A stretch of DNA of 64,000 bases from Vibrio fortis (GTDB taxonomy: Bacteria; Pseudomonadota; Gammaproteobacteria; Enterobacterales; Vibrionaceae): NCBI RefSeq assembly GCF_024347475.1, contig NZ_AP025487.1, positions 2,728,001 through 2,792,000 on the forward strand, read 5' to 3'. Of this stretch, positions 8,837 through 19,404 are shown in pieces; position 1 is the first letter of the stretch; every line of letters starts with the position of its first letter. Position numbers and translations under genes: made by a program. Below the pieces are notes generated by a model. The model was not told the DNA's origin. It worked only from the letters and a program-made list of their open reading frames with translations, and ran no database searches.

Positions 8837-10405
8837 CTACGCTTTAAGGTACGAGAAATAATCGGCCAAGAAGCTATCAAAGTCTTGAGTGCTCGCTTCT
8901 TCGACCTGTTTCTGGGCCATGACTGAGCGTGCAACCTCAGACTCCATTAACTCCGCTGAATAAACTTGGTATTGGTGCTCGCGGTGAGTTTGAGCATACT
9001 GTTTACCTAGCTCGCAACCAACCTTACCTAAACCACCGTGTTTCTTGGTTTCTTCTAAAAGTTGACCAGAAATCGTCAGTTCAGGATTATCAATCCAAGC
9101 TTCAAGGGTATCGCACGTCTCTTGGTAAGCGCGACCGCCTTGCTCAGCATCCATCAACTCAGCAATCACTCGCAAGTCTTTAAACACGCGCTTAGCCCAG
9201 TCTTGCAGTGACAGTTTCTCACCATGACAGCCGATTTGTAGCTCTAGGCCAACTTGACGACCTTCAAGGATCACCTTGTTCCAGTTATCACGCCAGCATT
9301 CCAGTTCACAGTTATCCATCTCTGCAGAGTCAGAAAGAACGCTCCAAGTTAGGAATAGGTCTAGGAAGCGCACTTGCTGCTCAGTGATACCGATTGAGCT
9401 GAATGGGTTAACATCCAAGGAGCGAACTTCAATATACTCAACGCCACCGCGCGCCAGCGCTTCTGACGGTTTCTCACCACTCTTCGCCACACGTTTAGGA
9501 CGAATTGGTGCGTACAGTTCATTTTCGATCTGTAGAACATTGCTATTTAGCTGACGGTATTCATCGTCAACTTTAATCCCGATTTCAGCAAACTCTTGCG
9601 ATGGAGTACGAATCGCTTTATTCAGCCCTTCAAGATATTGGTCTAAGCTGTTGAATCCAATCTTAAGGACACTTTGTGCACTGTTGGTGTAACCAAGATC
9701 ACTTAGACGCAGTGCTGTTGCTTTTGGTAGGTAAAGCGTGCCACCTAGCTGCTCAAAAGGCAGTTTAGTTTCACGGCCTTTGATGAATGACGAGCACAGG
9801 GCTGGTGACGCACCAAAGAAGTAAGGGATCAACCAACCAAAACGGTAGTAGTTACGAATCAAACCAAAGTACGCATCCGACTTAGCATCACTGCGCTCTT
9901 GTTCAGTTTGCTCACCAAACAGACTATCCCAGAAGCTTTCTGGGAACGAGAAGTTAAAGTGAACACCTGAGATGATCTGCATCAGGCTGCCGTAACGACG
10001 CTTTAGACCTTCACGATACAAGGTTTTCATTTTACCGGTATTCGACGAGCCATATTGAGCCAACTGGATGTCGTCTTCGCTACCTACGTAACAAGGCATC
10101 GACAGTGGCCATAATTTTTCACCATCTAACTTAGTTTGAGTAAAGTGGTGAATGTCTGATAACTGGTTCAGAAGTGTCGGAACATCATTCGAGACCGGCG
10201 TGATGAATTCGAGTAACGATTCAGAAAAGTCCGTTGTTACCCACTCGTTGGTTAACGCAGAACCTAAAGCTTCAGGGTGAGGACCAGTCGCTAGACGACC
10301 ATCTTCCTTGTAGCGGAGCGTTTCCCTCTCAACACCACGACCAAACTGAGAAAAGGTCTTTGGGTTGGTTGCAACTTGCTTCAGTCGCGCAGCAAAATCA
10401 GTCAA
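8837..10405 (-). CDS. gshA: Glutamate-cysteine ligase GshA
   Basis: GshA makes gamma-glutamylcysteine from glutamate, cysteine and ATP, the first step of glutathione synthesis. The 522-residue product matches the proteobacterial family (518 in E. coli) with the conserved [33 protein letters not shown] and [12 protein letters not shown] blocks in the first 130 residues. The start codon is TTG, as in E. coli gshA. It is followed by the SLT lipoprotein and luxS on the same strand. Confidence 0.96.
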   Translation of the reverse strand: MTDFAARLKQVATNPKTFSQFGRGVERETLRYKEDGRLATGPHPEALGSALTNEWVTTDFSESLLEFITPVSNDVPTLLNQLSDIHHFTQTKLDGEKLWPLSMPCYVGSEDDIQLAQYGSSNTGKMKTLYREGLKRRYGSLMQIISGVHFNFSFPESFWDSLFGEQTEQERSDAKSDAYFGLIRNYYRFGWLIPYFFGASPALCSSFIKGRETKLPFEQLGGTLYLPKATALRLSDLGYTNSAQSVLKIGFNSLDQYLEGLNKAIRTPSQEFAEIGIKVDDEYRQLNSNVLQIENELYAPIRPKRVAKSGEKPSEALARGGVEYIEVRSLDVNPFSSIGITEQQVRFLDLFLTWSVLSDSAEMDNCELECWRDNWNKVILEGRQVGLELQIGCHGEKLSLQDWAKRVFKDLRVIAELMDAEQGGRAYQETCDTLEAWIDNPELTISGQLLEETKKHGGLGKVGCELGKQYAQTHREHQYQVYSAELMESEVARSVMAQKQVEEASTQDFDSFLADYFSYLKA

Positions 10406-10504
10406 AATTCAGTTCACTTATCTTATATCGTTCTGATTAGAACTATCATAATTGGTTGGGAGAGAAAAACAGCTTCTCTCTTTTCTCTCCCATTAATGTG
10501 TACT

Positions 10505-13363
10505 CTAACGAATGATTTCAAGCTCTTCTATGGGAATATCTAACTTTTCTAGTTGTGGACGCAGTGAAGCTGCATCACCCACGACAATAATTTGATAATC
10601 ATTCGGATCAAACCAGCGTTTAGCGAGTTCATTAAGCTGCTCTTTGGAGACGTTGTCGACAATCTCGTTGCGCTGCTTAAGGTAGTCTTCATCAAGGCCT
10701 AAGGTCACAATGTTACTCAATAGCCCCGCTTTCTGGCTTGGTGTTTCGTATTTGAGTGCATCTTGTTGACCGACGGCAAGGCGCATAAATTTCACCTCTT
10801 CGTCAGTTAATCCGCTTTGGCTAAACTCATTCAGCTCATTAACGAACTCTTCAATTGAAGCCACCGTCGCATTGGCTCGTACTTGAGCACTGAATACCAC
10901 AGCCCCTGTTTCACGATTACTTGCGAAGTAGCCGCTTGCCCCGTAGGTATAGCCTTTATCTTCACGTAGGTTCTGATTCACTCGGCTATTGAAGTTACCT
11001 GCAAGGTTGAAGTTCGCTAATTGAGCGAGGTACTGTTCACCAGTCGCGTCAAAAGGCAGACCTTTGCGTACTAAGCGAACAATACTTTGTGGCGCGTTTG
11101 GCTTATCGACCAAATACAGATGTTGGCCTTCCAACGGCGTAATGATCTGTGGGCGCGTCAGTGGTGCAGCATCGCCCTGCCACTCTTTAAAGAAGTTTAG
11201 CTGCTTTTCAGCCTCTCTTTTCGAGATGTCACCTACAATAACAATATTCGCCCCTTCAGGAGTATAGTGCTGATTGTAAAACTCTTTTACATCATCCAGT
11301 GTTAACGACGCCAAAGACTCCTCAGTACCATCACTCGAGCGAGCGAACAAGCTGTCGCCAAACAACACTTCACGAGTCGCCTGAGATGCCATCCAGCTCG
11401 GCTGCTGATGCTGATAAACCACACCCTCTAGCATCTGTCTTTTGACACGAGCAAAGTCTTGTTCATCAAACTTAGGACTAAACAGCACCTCTTCTACGAT
11501 CGCCAGAGTCTGTGCTAGGTTCTTCTCCAATGAAGATACAGAGATATCTGTGGTGTAGCTGCCCGCACTGATGCTGACACTGCTACCCAGTTTATCGAGC
11601 GTCGCTTGCAGCTCTTCAACGGTACGCTGCGTTGAGCCCTCTTCCATCATCGCTGCCGTTAGATTCGCTAAGCCTTCCTGTCCTTTTGCCACGTAGCGCT
11701 CACCAGCTGGTAGCTGGAACTGTAGCTGCACCGTTGGTGTTTCAGTTGTCACTGTACCAATCAGTTCCGCGCCATTTTCATAGTGGACACGGTACAGATC
11801 AGGCATAGTAGCAGTGACACCAAACGTCACTTCAGGCATCACACTGCGATCAAAGGTATTCGGTGCTTTTCTAAACTCAAGCTGGTCTTCGGTTACCTTG
11901 GTATATTCTGGTAGCGTGCGAGGTGGCGTTTCAAAGGTCGCTTCACGCACCGCTAAATCTAGCTGGCGACGAGGGACAACGCTTAACGTCACTTTGTGTT
12001 TGCCTTGAACAAAGTCTTGATAAGCTTTGGTCACGCTCTCTGGGGTCACTGCTCGAATCTGCTCTAGCTGAGACTCGATGCGATCTGGCTGGCCGTAAAA
12101 GGTTTCATTCGAGGCGAGTTGAGACACTTTTCCACGAACACTCTGCAGAGCAAACACTGCGTTGGCTTCCGCCATGCCCGTAATTTGATCAAGTCGCTCC
12201 TGATCAACCCCCTCTTTAGAGAACTTATCCAGCGTACCCAAAAGCGCTTGATTCAATACTGTTAGGTCGCCTTTCTTACCCGAGTCGCCCATCGCGTACA
12301 CATACAGGGTACATGCAAGCTCACCACAATCATGGAATGAACCCGCGCTGACCGCTTTCTGAGTCTTAACAAGGTTTTGGTACAAGTAGCTGTTGGTGCC
12401 TTTACCTAGAACGTTAGACAAAGCATTTAGTGTTGCCTGCGTCTCTTCACCACGGTAGGTCGTGGGCCAACCAACCAAGACCATTGGCTGACGAATGTTA
12501 TCTTCTAGCGTGATGTACTTGTCTTCGGTTAAGACTGCGGGTTGCTTCTCAGTCTTTTCGACTTCTGGTCCTTTGGGAATCGGTCCAAAGTATTTGTTTA
12601 CCCACTCAAGCGTATCCTCTACATCGATGTCACCACCAATGGTCAATACCGCGTTATTTGGGCCATACCAACGCAGGAAAAAGGCTTTAAGATCATTTAC
12701 ATCAACACGATCAAGGTCTTCGACATAACCGATAGGTTGCCAAGAATAAGGGTGTCCTTCAGGATACAGCGCTTCACCCATGCGTTCCCACATCAAGCCA
12801 TAAGGACGGTTTTCGTAGGTTTGAGCGCGCTCGTTTTTCACCGTATCTCGTTGGATCTCAAATTTTCGTTGAGAAACTGCATCCAACAAAAAGCCCATGC
12901 GATCAGATTCCAACCACAGCATCTTCTCTAGTTGGTTCGACGGCACAGTTTCAAAGTAGTTGGTGCGATCTCGATTAGTGGTACCGTTCAGAGTACCACC
13001 CGCTTCGGTGATGATCTTAAAGTGCTCTTGGTCACCCACGTTCTCAGAGCCTTGGAACATCATATGTTCAAAGAAGTGAGCAAATCCCGATTTACCAATC
13101 TCCTCTCGAGCTGAGCCAACATGATAGGTGACGTCAACATGCACCAAGGGATCGGAGTCATCTGGTGAAAGAATTACCGTTAGACCGTTCTCTAACTGAT
13201 ATTTAGTGTATGGAATAACCACTTTGTCGCTCGAAGGTTTCACCTCATCAACAAGGGTGACGCCTTCAGGCAGTGAAGAAAACAGGGAAGTTGAGCTAGG
13301 TACTTGATGAGAACACCCTGCGAGGGCAATAAGAGAAAATGTACCCAGTAAAACCTTCTTCAT
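10505..13363 (-). CDS. M16-family zinc metallopeptidase lipoprotein (pitrilysin type)
   Basis: This 952-residue protein begins with a lipoprotein signal (cysteine 17 in LIALAGC) and has two M16 halves. The N-terminal half carries the inverted zinc motif HFFEH (residues 96-100) followed by the family region TNRDRTNYFETVP; a second M16/M16_C half spans roughly residues 525-940 and lacks the motif, as usual. It is probably a periplasm-facing peptidase degrading small peptides; the substrate is unknown. The next gene upstream, yqaA, is 9 bp away, so an operon is likely. Confidence 0.92.
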   Translation of the reverse strand: MKKVLLGTFSLIALAGCSHQVPSSTSLFSSLPEGVTLVDEVKPSSDKVVIPYTKYQLENGLTVILSPDDSDPLVHVDVTYHVGSAREEIGKSGFAHFFEHMMFQGSENVGDQEHFKIITEAGGTLNGTTNRDRTNYFETVPSNQLEKMLWLESDRMGFLLDAVSQRKFEIQRDTVKNERAQTYENRPYGLMWERMGEALYPEGHPYSWQPIGYVEDLDRVDVNDLKAFFLRWYGPNNAVLTIGGDIDVEDTLEWVNKYFGPIPKGPEVEKTEKQPAVLTEDKYITLEDNIRQPMVLVGWPTTYRGEETQATLNALSNVLGKGTNSYLYQNLVKTQKAVSAGSFHDCGELACTLYVYAMGDSGKKGDLTVLNQALLGTLDKFSKEGVDQERLDQITGMAEANAVFALQSVRGKVSQLASNETFYGQPDRIESQLEQIRAVTPESVTKAYQDFVQGKHKVTLSVVPRRQLDLAVREATFETPPRTLPEYTKVTEDQLEFRKAPNTFDRSVMPEVTFGVTATMPDLYRVHYENGAELIGTVTTETPTVQLQFQLPAGERYVAKGQEGLANLTAAMMEEGSTQRTVEELQATLDKLGSSVSISAGSYTTDISVSSLEKNLAQTLAIVEEVLFSPKFDEQDFARVKRQMLEGVVYQHQQPSWMASQATREVLFGDSLFARSSDGTEESLASLTLDDVKEFYNQHYTPEGANIVIVGDISKREAEKQLNFFKEWQGDAAPLTRPQIITPLEGQHLYLVDKPNAPQSIVRLVRKGLPFDATGEQYLAQLANFNLAGNFNSRVNQNLREDKGYTYGASGYFASNRETGAVVFSAQVRANATVASIEEFVNELNEFSQSGLTDEEVKFMRLAVGQQDALKYETPSQKAGLLSNIVTLGLDEDYLKQRNEIVDNVSKEQLNELAKRWFDPNDYQIIVVGDAASLRPQLEKLDIPIEELEIIR

Positions 13364-13372
13364 AGGTTCTCC

Positions 13373-13834
13373 TTAGAAAAAACCGAAATAGATGCCAGCC
13401 AATAAGCTGTAACGCGCAGCCTTGCCGATCGCAATCAATATCAGACTCGGTAAGAACTTCATTCGAAGCCAACCTGCAGCCAGACACAAAGGGTCACCAA
13501 TTATAGGTAACCAACTAAACAATAAAGTCCAATAACCATAGCGACGTAGCCAAGATATAGCTTTATGACCATGCTTCTCGGATTGAGTTCGATTAGGTAA
13601 CCATAAACCAATCCAATAGTTGGTTAATCCACCGAGGGTATTCCCCAAAGTAGAGACCAAAATAATCGAGAAAGTAGAAAATTGATTGAGGCTCAAAGCA
13701 GCAATGAGACTGGCTTCTGAACCTCCGGGTAACAGTGTGGCACTGAGAAAACCACTAATGAACAGTACCCATAGCGCAGAATCAGAGAACCACAGCGCTA
13801 TGGCTTCAAACATTGAATTAAATGATTCTAACAC
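13373..13834 (-). CDS. yqaA: YqaA-family inner membrane protein (DedA/SNARE-associated type)
   Basis: The 153-residue product has about four hydrophobic segments and the family pattern FLSATLLPGGSEA near residue 29 and GLTNYWIGLW near 68, typical of YqaA, a small DedA-related membrane protein. Function is not known in detail; DedA proteins act in lipid carrier or proton-coupled transport. The GTG start overlaps the stop region of the upstream oxidoreductase gene by 7 bp. An internal ATG at residue 8 is an alternative start. Confidence 0.82.
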   Translation of the reverse strand: MLESFNSMFEAIALWFSDSALWVLFISGFLSATLLPGGSEASLIAALSLNQFSTFSIILVSTLGNTLGGLTNYWIGLWLPNRTQSEKHGHKAISWLRRYGYWTLLFSWLPIIGDPLCLAAGWLRMKFLPSLILIAIGKAARYSLLAGIYFGFF

Positions 13835-14778
13835 TTCATATCCAGTAGGACCTTGCCTCGTGTATGACCAGTTTCAACCTGTAGATGCGCCGCTTGTGCT
13901 TCGTCCATAGGGAAAATGCGTTGAACTTCCGTTTTCAACAAACCAACACTCACCATGTACAACATTGTATCCATCTGTTCTGGTTGTGGCTCAACAAGCA
14001 TTCCACTTGCGGTGAAACCGAGCAGTTTAGCCTTTTCACAGATAAGCTCTGCCGAAAGCGTTGGCACGGTTACCACGCGCGCGCCATCTTTAAGACACTT
14101 AAGCGCATCAAGAGCTGTGTCACCACCGACTAAGTCAATCAATACATCAACATCAGACACGCGTTCAGAAGCAGGGGCAAACTGATAATTAATGGCATGA
14201 GCGCCAAGTGTTGCTAGGTAGTCCAGGTTAGCCTCGCTGCAAGTGGTATAAACCTCAGCTTTTGCAGCAACTGCAATCTGCACCGCTAGGTGACCGACAC
14301 CACCCGCACCCGCCAATATAAGAACGCGATCGCCCTCTTTGACCTCAGCTTTGTTTAGTGCCTGTGCAGCAGTTTGGCTAGCCAATGGCAGTGCTGCCGC
14401 AGCTTCTAGAGTGACAGAGTCTGGCACTGCGCTTAAGGCACTCTCTGACACCGCAACGTATTGACTATAGCCGCCACCTTGAAGAGGGAACCCAATAAAG
14501 CCAGCAACATTGGCTCCGACAGAGAATCGCTCCGCCGACTCGCCACACGCAATCACTTGACCCGAAATATCGTAGCCAGGCACCCAAGGAAGATTGTCTT
14601 TGTTCTGTGCCGCCGCCCAACCTAGTCCCGCTCGGGTTTTAACATCAATTGGATTTACTCCAGAAAACGCAACCTTAACCACCACTTCACCCTCTTGAGG
14701 TTCAGGTATCGCACGGGTTTGAAGTACAAGGTTTTCTACCCTGCCAAATTCGGTAATCGCTATCTGTTTATTTTCCAT
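13828..14778 (-). CDS. Zinc-type alcohol dehydrogenase-like / quinone oxidoreductase (MDR superfamily)
   Basis: The 316-residue product is a medium-chain reductase: an N-terminal GroES-like domain (FSGVNPIDVKTRAG about residue 33, VPGYDISGQV about 66) and a Rossmann NAD(P)H domain with LILAGAGGVGHLAVQIA at about 153. No structural zinc cysteine cluster is seen, so it belongs to the zinc-independent quinone oxidoreductase group. The substrate cannot be told from sequence. It overlaps yqaA and probably starts a three-gene unit with yqaA and the M16 peptidase. Confidence 0.85.
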   Translation of the reverse strand: MENKQIAITEFGRVENLVLQTRAIPEPQEGEVVVKVAFSGVNPIDVKTRAGLGWAAAQNKDNLPWVPGYDISGQVIACGESAERFSVGANVAGFIGFPLQGGGYSQYVAVSESALSAVPDSVTLEAAAALPLASQTAAQALNKAEVKEGDRVLILAGAGGVGHLAVQIAVAAKAEVYTTCSEANLDYLATLGAHAINYQFAPASERVSDVDVLIDLVGGDTALDALKCLKDGARVVTVPTLSAELICEKAKLLGFTASGMLVEPQPEQMDTMLYMVSVGLLKTEVQRIFPMDEAQAAHLQVETGHTRGKVLLDMKC

Positions 14779-14820
14779 CTCAACACGTCCCTAATTAGTT
14801 AAAACCTAACGAATAAAAGA

Positions 14821-14842
14821 AAGGGATGCACAAGCATCCCTT
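14821..14842 (-). terminator. Terminator after oadB
   Basis: AAGGGATGC and GCATCCCTT pair around a four-base loop; on the minus strand a TCTTTTATT tract follows. It lies about 90 bp after the oadB stop. Confidence 0.8.
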
Positions 14843-14932
14843 CGACTATAAACCATTTTGTTAGGCTAAGTTAACCACTGGTTTGAAAAATAACCACCAA
14901 TTAACTCAACCGTTTGGCTAGATGTAACCCGG

Positions 14933-16063
14933 TTAACCAACCAGAGCCAACAAGATACCTGCGGCTACCGCACTTCCCAATACGCCCGCTACGTTTGGAC
15001 CCATAGCATGCATCAGTAGGAAGTTTTGTGGGTTAGCCTCAAGACCAACCTTGTTCACTACACGTGCTGCCATTGGTACCGCTGATACACCTGCAGCACC
15101 AATAAGCGGGTTGATGTCTTCTTTAGAGAACTTGTTCAGTAGCTTCGCCATGAGTACACCACCTGCAGTACCAATACTGAAGGCAACAGCACCTAGGCCA
15201 AGAATACCAAGAGTCTCTAGATTCAAGAAGGTATCCGCTTGTAGCTTAGAACCCACACCTAGGCCAAGGAAGATAGTCACCACGTTGATCAGCTCGTTTT
15301 GAGCCGTCTTTGATAGACGATCGACCACACCCGCTTCACGCATCAAGTTACCTAGACAGAACATACCGACTAACGGCGTTGCCGACGGTAGGAACAGAAT
15401 CGTCATCAGCAATACAGCAAGAGGGAAAAGAATCTTCTCACCCTTACTTACGTGACGCAGTTGAGCCATCTGAATCTTACGCTCTTCTGGAGACGTTAGT
15501 GCCTTCATGATTGGCGGTTGAATAATTGGAACCAGTGCCATGTAGCTGTATGCCGCTACGGCGATCGCACCCAATAGATCAGGTGAGAGCTTACTCGCCA
15601 AGAAGATCGCAGTCGGGCCATCGGCGCCACCAATGATCGCAATGGATGAAGCATCTGCCATCGTAAATTCCATACCTGGAATGTAGTTGAGCAAAATCGC
15701 ACCAAATAGAGTCGCAAAGATACCAAACTGCGCAGCTGCACCAAGCCATAGTGTTTTAGGGTTAGCAATCAAAGCACCGAAATCGGTCATCGCGCCCACA
15801 CCCATAAAGATCAACAGTGGGAAGATCCCAGTCTCGATCCCGATGTAGTAAACGTAGTACAGCAGACCACCCGGCTCAGTAAAGCCAGCGTTTGGAATGT
15901 TCGCCAGCACGGCACCGAAACCGATAGGTAACAGTAGTAGTGGTTCAAATCCTTTACGAATTGCCAAGAACAACAGTAAGCAGCCAACCAACATCATACA
16001 GATTTGGCCAAACTCAAAGTTGGCAATCCCCGTTTCAGACCATAAGGTCATCAATCCTTCCAT
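14933..16063 (-). CDS. oadB: Oxaloacetate decarboxylase beta subunit (Na+ pump)
   Basis: OadB is the integral membrane subunit that decarboxylates carboxybiotin and exports Na+. The 376-residue product is strongly hydrophobic, with about nine to eleven membrane segments, and contains the sodium-site region [19 protein letters not shown] (about residues 141-159). It is the last gene of oadGAB, 9 bp after oadA. The pump couples oxaloacetate breakdown to the sodium motive force used by Vibrio. Confidence 0.95.
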   Translation of the reverse strand: MEGLMTLWSETGIANFEFGQICMMLVGCLLLFLAIRKGFEPLLLLPIGFGAVLANIPNAGFTEPGGLLYYVYYIGIETGIFPLLIFMGVGAMTDFGALIANPKTLWLGAAAQFGIFATLFGAILLNYIPGMEFTMADASSIAIIGGADGPTAIFLASKLSPDLLGAIAVAAYSYMALVPIIQPPIMKALTSPEERKIQMAQLRHVSKGEKILFPLAVLLMTILFLPSATPLVGMFCLGNLMREAGVVDRLSKTAQNELINVVTIFLGLGVGSKLQADTFLNLETLGILGLGAVAFSIGTAGGVLMAKLLNKFSKEDINPLIGAAGVSAVPMAARVVNKVGLEANPQNFLLMHAMGPNVAGVLGSAVAAGILLALVG

Positions 16064-16072
16064 GGTACTCCC

Positions 16073-17866
16073 TTACGCCAAGCTTAGTAATGGAGCGCCT
16101 ACAGAAACTGCATCGCCTTCTTTAACATTTAGCTCTTGTACGATACCACCGCGTGCCGCACGAACTTCTGTCTCCATCTTCATCGCTTCTAGGATCAGTA
16201 GAACATCACCTTCAGCCACTTGAGCACCCGGTTGTACGTTTACTTTGAAGATGTTGCCAGCCAGTGGTGCTGGTACAGATTCAGCATTCGACGCCGCAGG
16301 CGCAGCTGCTGGTGCACTTTGCTGAGCAGGTTGTGCTGCTGGCGATACCGACGTTAATTGACCTTGAGGACCAACTTCAACATCGTAAACTTGACCGTCT
16401 ACTTTTACGCTGTAGCTTTCAATGCCACCCGCTGCTGGTGCAGGGGCTGCAGTTGCAGGAGCTTCAACTTCAGTACCTGGTGCAGGCTCAAAGGCTTCAG
16501 GATTATGACGGTTCTTCAGGAACTTAAGGCCTACTTGTGGGAAAAGCGCGTAAGTTAGAACATCATCAACCGTATCTTCAGCCAAAGAGATACCCTCTTC
16601 TTTTGCTTTTTCAAGAAGGTCTGTAGTTAACGTATCCATCTCAGCCTTCAGCAAGTCTGCTGGGCGACAGGTGATAGGCTCAGCACCATCAAGCACCTTA
16701 GCTTGCAACTCTGCATTAAGCTCAGCCGGTGCTTGGCCGTATTCGCCTTTTAAAACACCTGCAGTCTCTTTGGTAATGCTCTTGTAGCGTTCGCCAGTTA
16801 GAACATTGATCACCGCTTGTGTGCCCACGATCTGAGACGTTGGAGTTACTAGTGGAATGAAACCTAGGTCTTCACGTACGCGTGGGATCTCTTCCAATAC
16901 TTCATCTAGACGATCAGCAGCACCTTGCTCTTTCAACTGGCCTTCCATATTCGTCAACATGCCACCTGGTACTTGAGCAATAAGGATACGTGAGTCGACG
17001 CCCTTCAATTGACCTTCCCATTTCGCGTACTTCTTACGAACTTCACGGAAGTAAGCGGCGATTGGTTCGATTTGGTCAAGCTTAAGACCGGTTGCGCGCT
17101 CTGTACCTTCAAGCATTGCGACAACTGTCTCTGTTGGGGTGTGACCGTATGTACAACTCATTGAAGAGATAGCGGTATCTAGAATATCGATACCAGCTTC
17201 AACCGCTTTCACTGCAGTTGCCGTTGATAGACCGGTTGTTGCGTGGCTGTGAAGCGCTAGTGGAACATCACACGACGCTTTAATACGGGTAATCAGCTCT
17301 TCCGCTTCGTAAGGCTTCAATAGACCTGACATGTCTTTGATACACAGTGAGTGACAGCCAAGATCTTCTAATCGCTTAGCGAGATCAACCCAAGTGTCAG
17401 CGTTGTGAACTGGGCTTGTAGTGTACGACAGTGTGCCTTGAGCGTGTCCGCCAACGTCAACCGTTGCTTTTACCGCTTTCTCAAAGTTACGTACGTCATT
17501 CATTGCATCAAAAATACGGAATACATCCATCCCGTTTTTATGTGCACGCTCTACAAATTTCTCTACCACGTCGTCTGCATAATGACGGTAGCCTAAAAGG
17601 TTTTGACCACGAAGTAGCATTTGCATTGGGGTGTTTGGCATCGCTTTTTTAAGCTCACGTAGACGCTCCCAAGGATCTTCTCCAAGAAAACGGATACATG
17701 AATCAAAGGTTGCCCCGCCCCATGTTTCAAGTGACCAGTATCCAACTTTATCCAGTTCAGCTGCGATTGGCAGCATATCCTCGATACGCATTCTCGTAGC
17801 AAATAGTGACTGATGGGCGTCACGAAGTACCACGTCTGTGATAGCTAGTGGTTTAGACATGCTCAT
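16073..17866 (-). CDS. oadA: Oxaloacetate decarboxylase alpha subunit (biotin-containing)
   Basis: OadA carries the carboxyltransferase that moves CO2 from oxaloacetate to biotin. Seen in the 597 residues: an N-terminal TIM-barrel carboxyltransferase ([11 protein letters not shown] at about 16, metal-site region ALHSHATTG at about 204), a conserved PYC-like domain, an Ala/Pro-rich linker (about 475-525), and a biotinyl domain with EAMKME, whose lysine (about 564) is the biotin site. It lies between oadG and oadB. Confidence 0.97.
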   Translation of the reverse strand: MSMSKPLAITDVVLRDAHQSLFATRMRIEDMLPIAAELDKVGYWSLETWGGATFDSCIRFLGEDPWERLRELKKAMPNTPMQMLLRGQNLLGYRHYADDVVEKFVERAHKNGMDVFRIFDAMNDVRNFEKAVKATVDVGGHAQGTLSYTTSPVHNADTWVDLAKRLEDLGCHSLCIKDMSGLLKPYEAEELITRIKASCDVPLALHSHATTGLSTATAVKAVEAGIDILDTAISSMSCTYGHTPTETVVAMLEGTERATGLKLDQIEPIAAYFREVRKKYAKWEGQLKGVDSRILIAQVPGGMLTNMEGQLKEQGAADRLDEVLEEIPRVREDLGFIPLVTPTSQIVGTQAVINVLTGERYKSITKETAGVLKGEYGQAPAELNAELQAKVLDGAEPITCRPADLLKAEMDTLTTDLLEKAKEEGISLAEDTVDDVLTYALFPQVGLKFLKNRHNPEAFEPAPGTEVEAPATAAPAPAAGGIESYSVKVDGQVYDVEVGPQGQLTSVSPAAQPAQQSAPAAAPAASNAESVPAPLAGNIFKVNVQPGAQVAEGDVLLILEAMKMETEVRAARGGIVQELNVKEGDAVSVGAPLLSLA

Positions 17867-17892
17867 TAACTCCTTTTAATCCTTTTTAATTG

Positions 17893-18150
17893 CTACTTAG
17901 CAGTCGATACACGGTATTGATGAACCGCGGACGATATTGCTGCCACAACCTGTGGACTAACAGCAGAAGGGGTTGATTGTGATTTTTGAATTGTTTTTGG
18001 TGCAGCGACCGGCTCGGGTACTTCTTCTGGTACCAGTTTCGACATTAACCGAACGAGATAAACGAGAATAGTTAAGAAGATAAAGACGACAGACATACCT
18101 GTCACCATTAGGGTTGCCGCATCTCCTAGCAGGCTTCCTATATTAGTCAT
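17893..18150 (-). CDS. oadG: Oxaloacetate decarboxylase gamma subunit
   Basis: OadG anchors the complex in the membrane and helps assemble alpha and beta. The start is placed at MTNIGSLL (85 residues) because an AAGGAAG ribosome binding site precedes it; an upstream in-frame ATG 21 bp earlier has no usable site. One N-terminal membrane helix (LMVTGMSVVFIFLTILVYLV, about 12-31) is followed by a Pro/Ala/Glu-rich linker and a short C-terminal tail, the usual layout. First gene of oadGAB. Confidence 0.93.
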   Translation of the reverse strand: MTNIGSLLGDAATLMVTGMSVVFIFLTILVYLVRLMSKLVPEEVPEPVAAPKTIQKSQSTPSAVSPQVVAAISSAVHQYRVSTAK

Positions 18151-18218
18151 GTTGCTTCCTTTCTTTGTCATCCTGACATGTGTGCAGGATTTCAGCGAAT
18201 AATGATCCCGACCCTTGG

Positions 18219-18246
18219 ATTATCTCGATTGGTAAAAGTTTGTCAA
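18219..18246 (-). promoter_or_regulatory. Putative sigma-70 promoter of oadGAB
   Basis: On the minus strand a consensus TTGACA (18241-18246) is followed after 16 bp by GATAAT (18219-18224), about 70 bp upstream of oadG. An 18-bp inverted repeat, TGTGTTA-CGGA-TAACACA at 18260-18277, lies directly upstream and may be an operator. The remaining bases up to 18486 show no gene. Confidence 0.6.
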
Positions 18247-18486
18247 TTTTGTTTAAGGCTGTGTTACGGATAACACACAGATCAGGTTAATTATTCGCCA
18301 TACAGATCACATAAATCTGACAAATTAATGATTTTCAGATGAATAAACTGCGACTTAATTAGGCTTTTTTCTGCAAATGATATGAGCAAGGTGGAATAAA
18401 CAGTTGGGAACAGCTAAAGCTAATAAATACAATAGGTTAGGAATAACCAAATGTTAACATTTAATTAACAATAAAAGCTGCAGACG

Positions 18487-18517
18487 AAAAAAAACCTCGT
18501 ATAAACGAGGCTTTTTT
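18487..18517 (-). terminator. Terminator of the tRNA array
   Basis: On the minus strand AAGCCTCGT and ACGAGG pair around TTAT and run into eight T residues, right after the last tRNA-Arg gene. Confidence 0.93.
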
Positions 18518-18524
18518 AAGGAAG

Positions 18525-18601
18525 TGGCGCGCTCTGGAGGATTCGAACCTCCGACCGCCTGGTTCGTAGCCAGGTACTCTATCCAGCTGAGCTAAGAGCG
18601 C
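18525..18601 (-). tRNA. tRNA-Arg(ACG), acceptor type A
   Basis: Seventy-seven bases with encoded CCA. The anticodon loop CTACGAA gives ACG (read as ICG after deamination). Acceptor stem GCGCTCT/AGAGCGC is fully paired; the T arm GGAGG-TTCGAAT-CCTCC is canonical. Last gene of the array, just before the terminator. Confidence 0.97.
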
Positions 18602-18685
18602 GCGGTTTTCGCGTTAAATAACTATTCTAGATAGCTAATTAACACAAGGATTTCTGTTCTTATCAGAAAGAAAGCCTTTAAATAG

Positions 18686-18762
18686 TGGCGCGTCCTGGAG
18701 GATTCGAACCTCCGACCGCCTGGTTCGTAGCCAGGTACTCTATCCAGCTGAGCTAAGGACGC
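18686..18762 (-). tRNA. tRNA-Arg(ACG), acceptor type B
   Basis: Same body and ACG anticodon as its neighbours, but the acceptor stem is GCGTCCT/AGGACGC, with compensating changes on both sides. CCA is encoded. Confidence 0.97.
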
Positions 18763-18818
18763 ACGGTTTTTGATATCGGTTTTCCAATATCAGGAGTTCA
18801 CTAGGAAACCCTAAATAG

Positions 18819-18895
18819 TGGCGCGCTCTGGAGGATTCGAACCTCCGACCGCCTGGTTCGTAGCCAGGTACTCTATCCAGCTGAGCTAAGAGCGC
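18819..18895 (-). tRNA. tRNA-Arg(ACG), acceptor type A
   Basis: Acceptor GCGCTCT/AGAGCGC, anticodon ACG, encoded CCA. It begins the second ~294-bp repeat of the array. Confidence 0.97.
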
Positions 18896-18979
18896 GCGGT
18901 TTTCGTATTAACCAACCATTCTAAATAGCTAATTAACACAAGGATTTCTGTTCTTATCAGAAAGAAAGCCTTTAAATAG

Positions 18980-19056
18980 TGGCGCGTCCTGGAGGATTCG
19001 AACCTCCGACCGCCTGGTTCGTAGCCAGGTACTCTATCCAGCTGAGCTAAGGACGC
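18980..19056 (-). tRNA. tRNA-Arg(ACG), acceptor type B
   Basis: Acceptor GCGTCCT/AGGACGC, anticodon ACG, encoded CCA. Flanking spacers match those of the type B copy 294 bp away. Confidence 0.97.
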
Positions 19057-19112
19057 ACGGTTTTTGATATCAGTTTTCCAATATCAGGAGTTCACTAGGA
19101 AACCCTAAATAG

Positions 19113-19189
19113 TGGCGCGCTCTGGAGGATTCGAACCTCCGACCGCCTGGTTCGTAGCCAGGTACTCTATCCAGCTGAGCTAAGAGCGC
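19113..19189 (-). tRNA. tRNA-Arg(ACG), acceptor type A
   Basis: Acceptor GCGCTCT/AGAGCGC, anticodon ACG, encoded CCA. The spacer toward 19272 is more diverged than the other A-B spacers. Confidence 0.97.
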
Positions 19190-19271
19190 ACGGTTTCGAT
19201 GTTAATTGCCAAAGGCGTAATAATCAATATCAAGATTCTCATTCTTATAATGAAAGAAAACCTTTAAATAG

Positions 19272-19348
19272 TGGCGCGTCCTGGAGGATTCGAACCTCCG
19301 ACCGCCTGGTTCGTAGCCAGGTACTCTATCCAGCTGAGCTAAGGACGC
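19272..19348 (-). tRNA. tRNA-Arg(ACG), acceptor type B
   Basis: Acceptor GCGTCCT/AGGACGC, anticodon ACG, encoded CCA; third type B copy. Confidence 0.97.
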
Positions 19349-19404
19349 ACGGTTTTTGATATCGGTTTTCCAATATCAGGAGTTCACTAGGAAACCCTAA
19401 ATAG

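Noticed and set aside
7609..10504. A MicA-like small RNA near luxS and gshA
   Set aside because: In E. coli micA lies between luxS and gshA, but here a lipoprotein gene fills that space with gaps of 23 and 14 bp; no small RNA fits.
18260..18277. CRP binding site upstream of oadGAB
   Set aside because: The repeat is TGTGT-N8-ACACA rather than TGTGA-N6-TCACA, so spacing and half-sites do not match.
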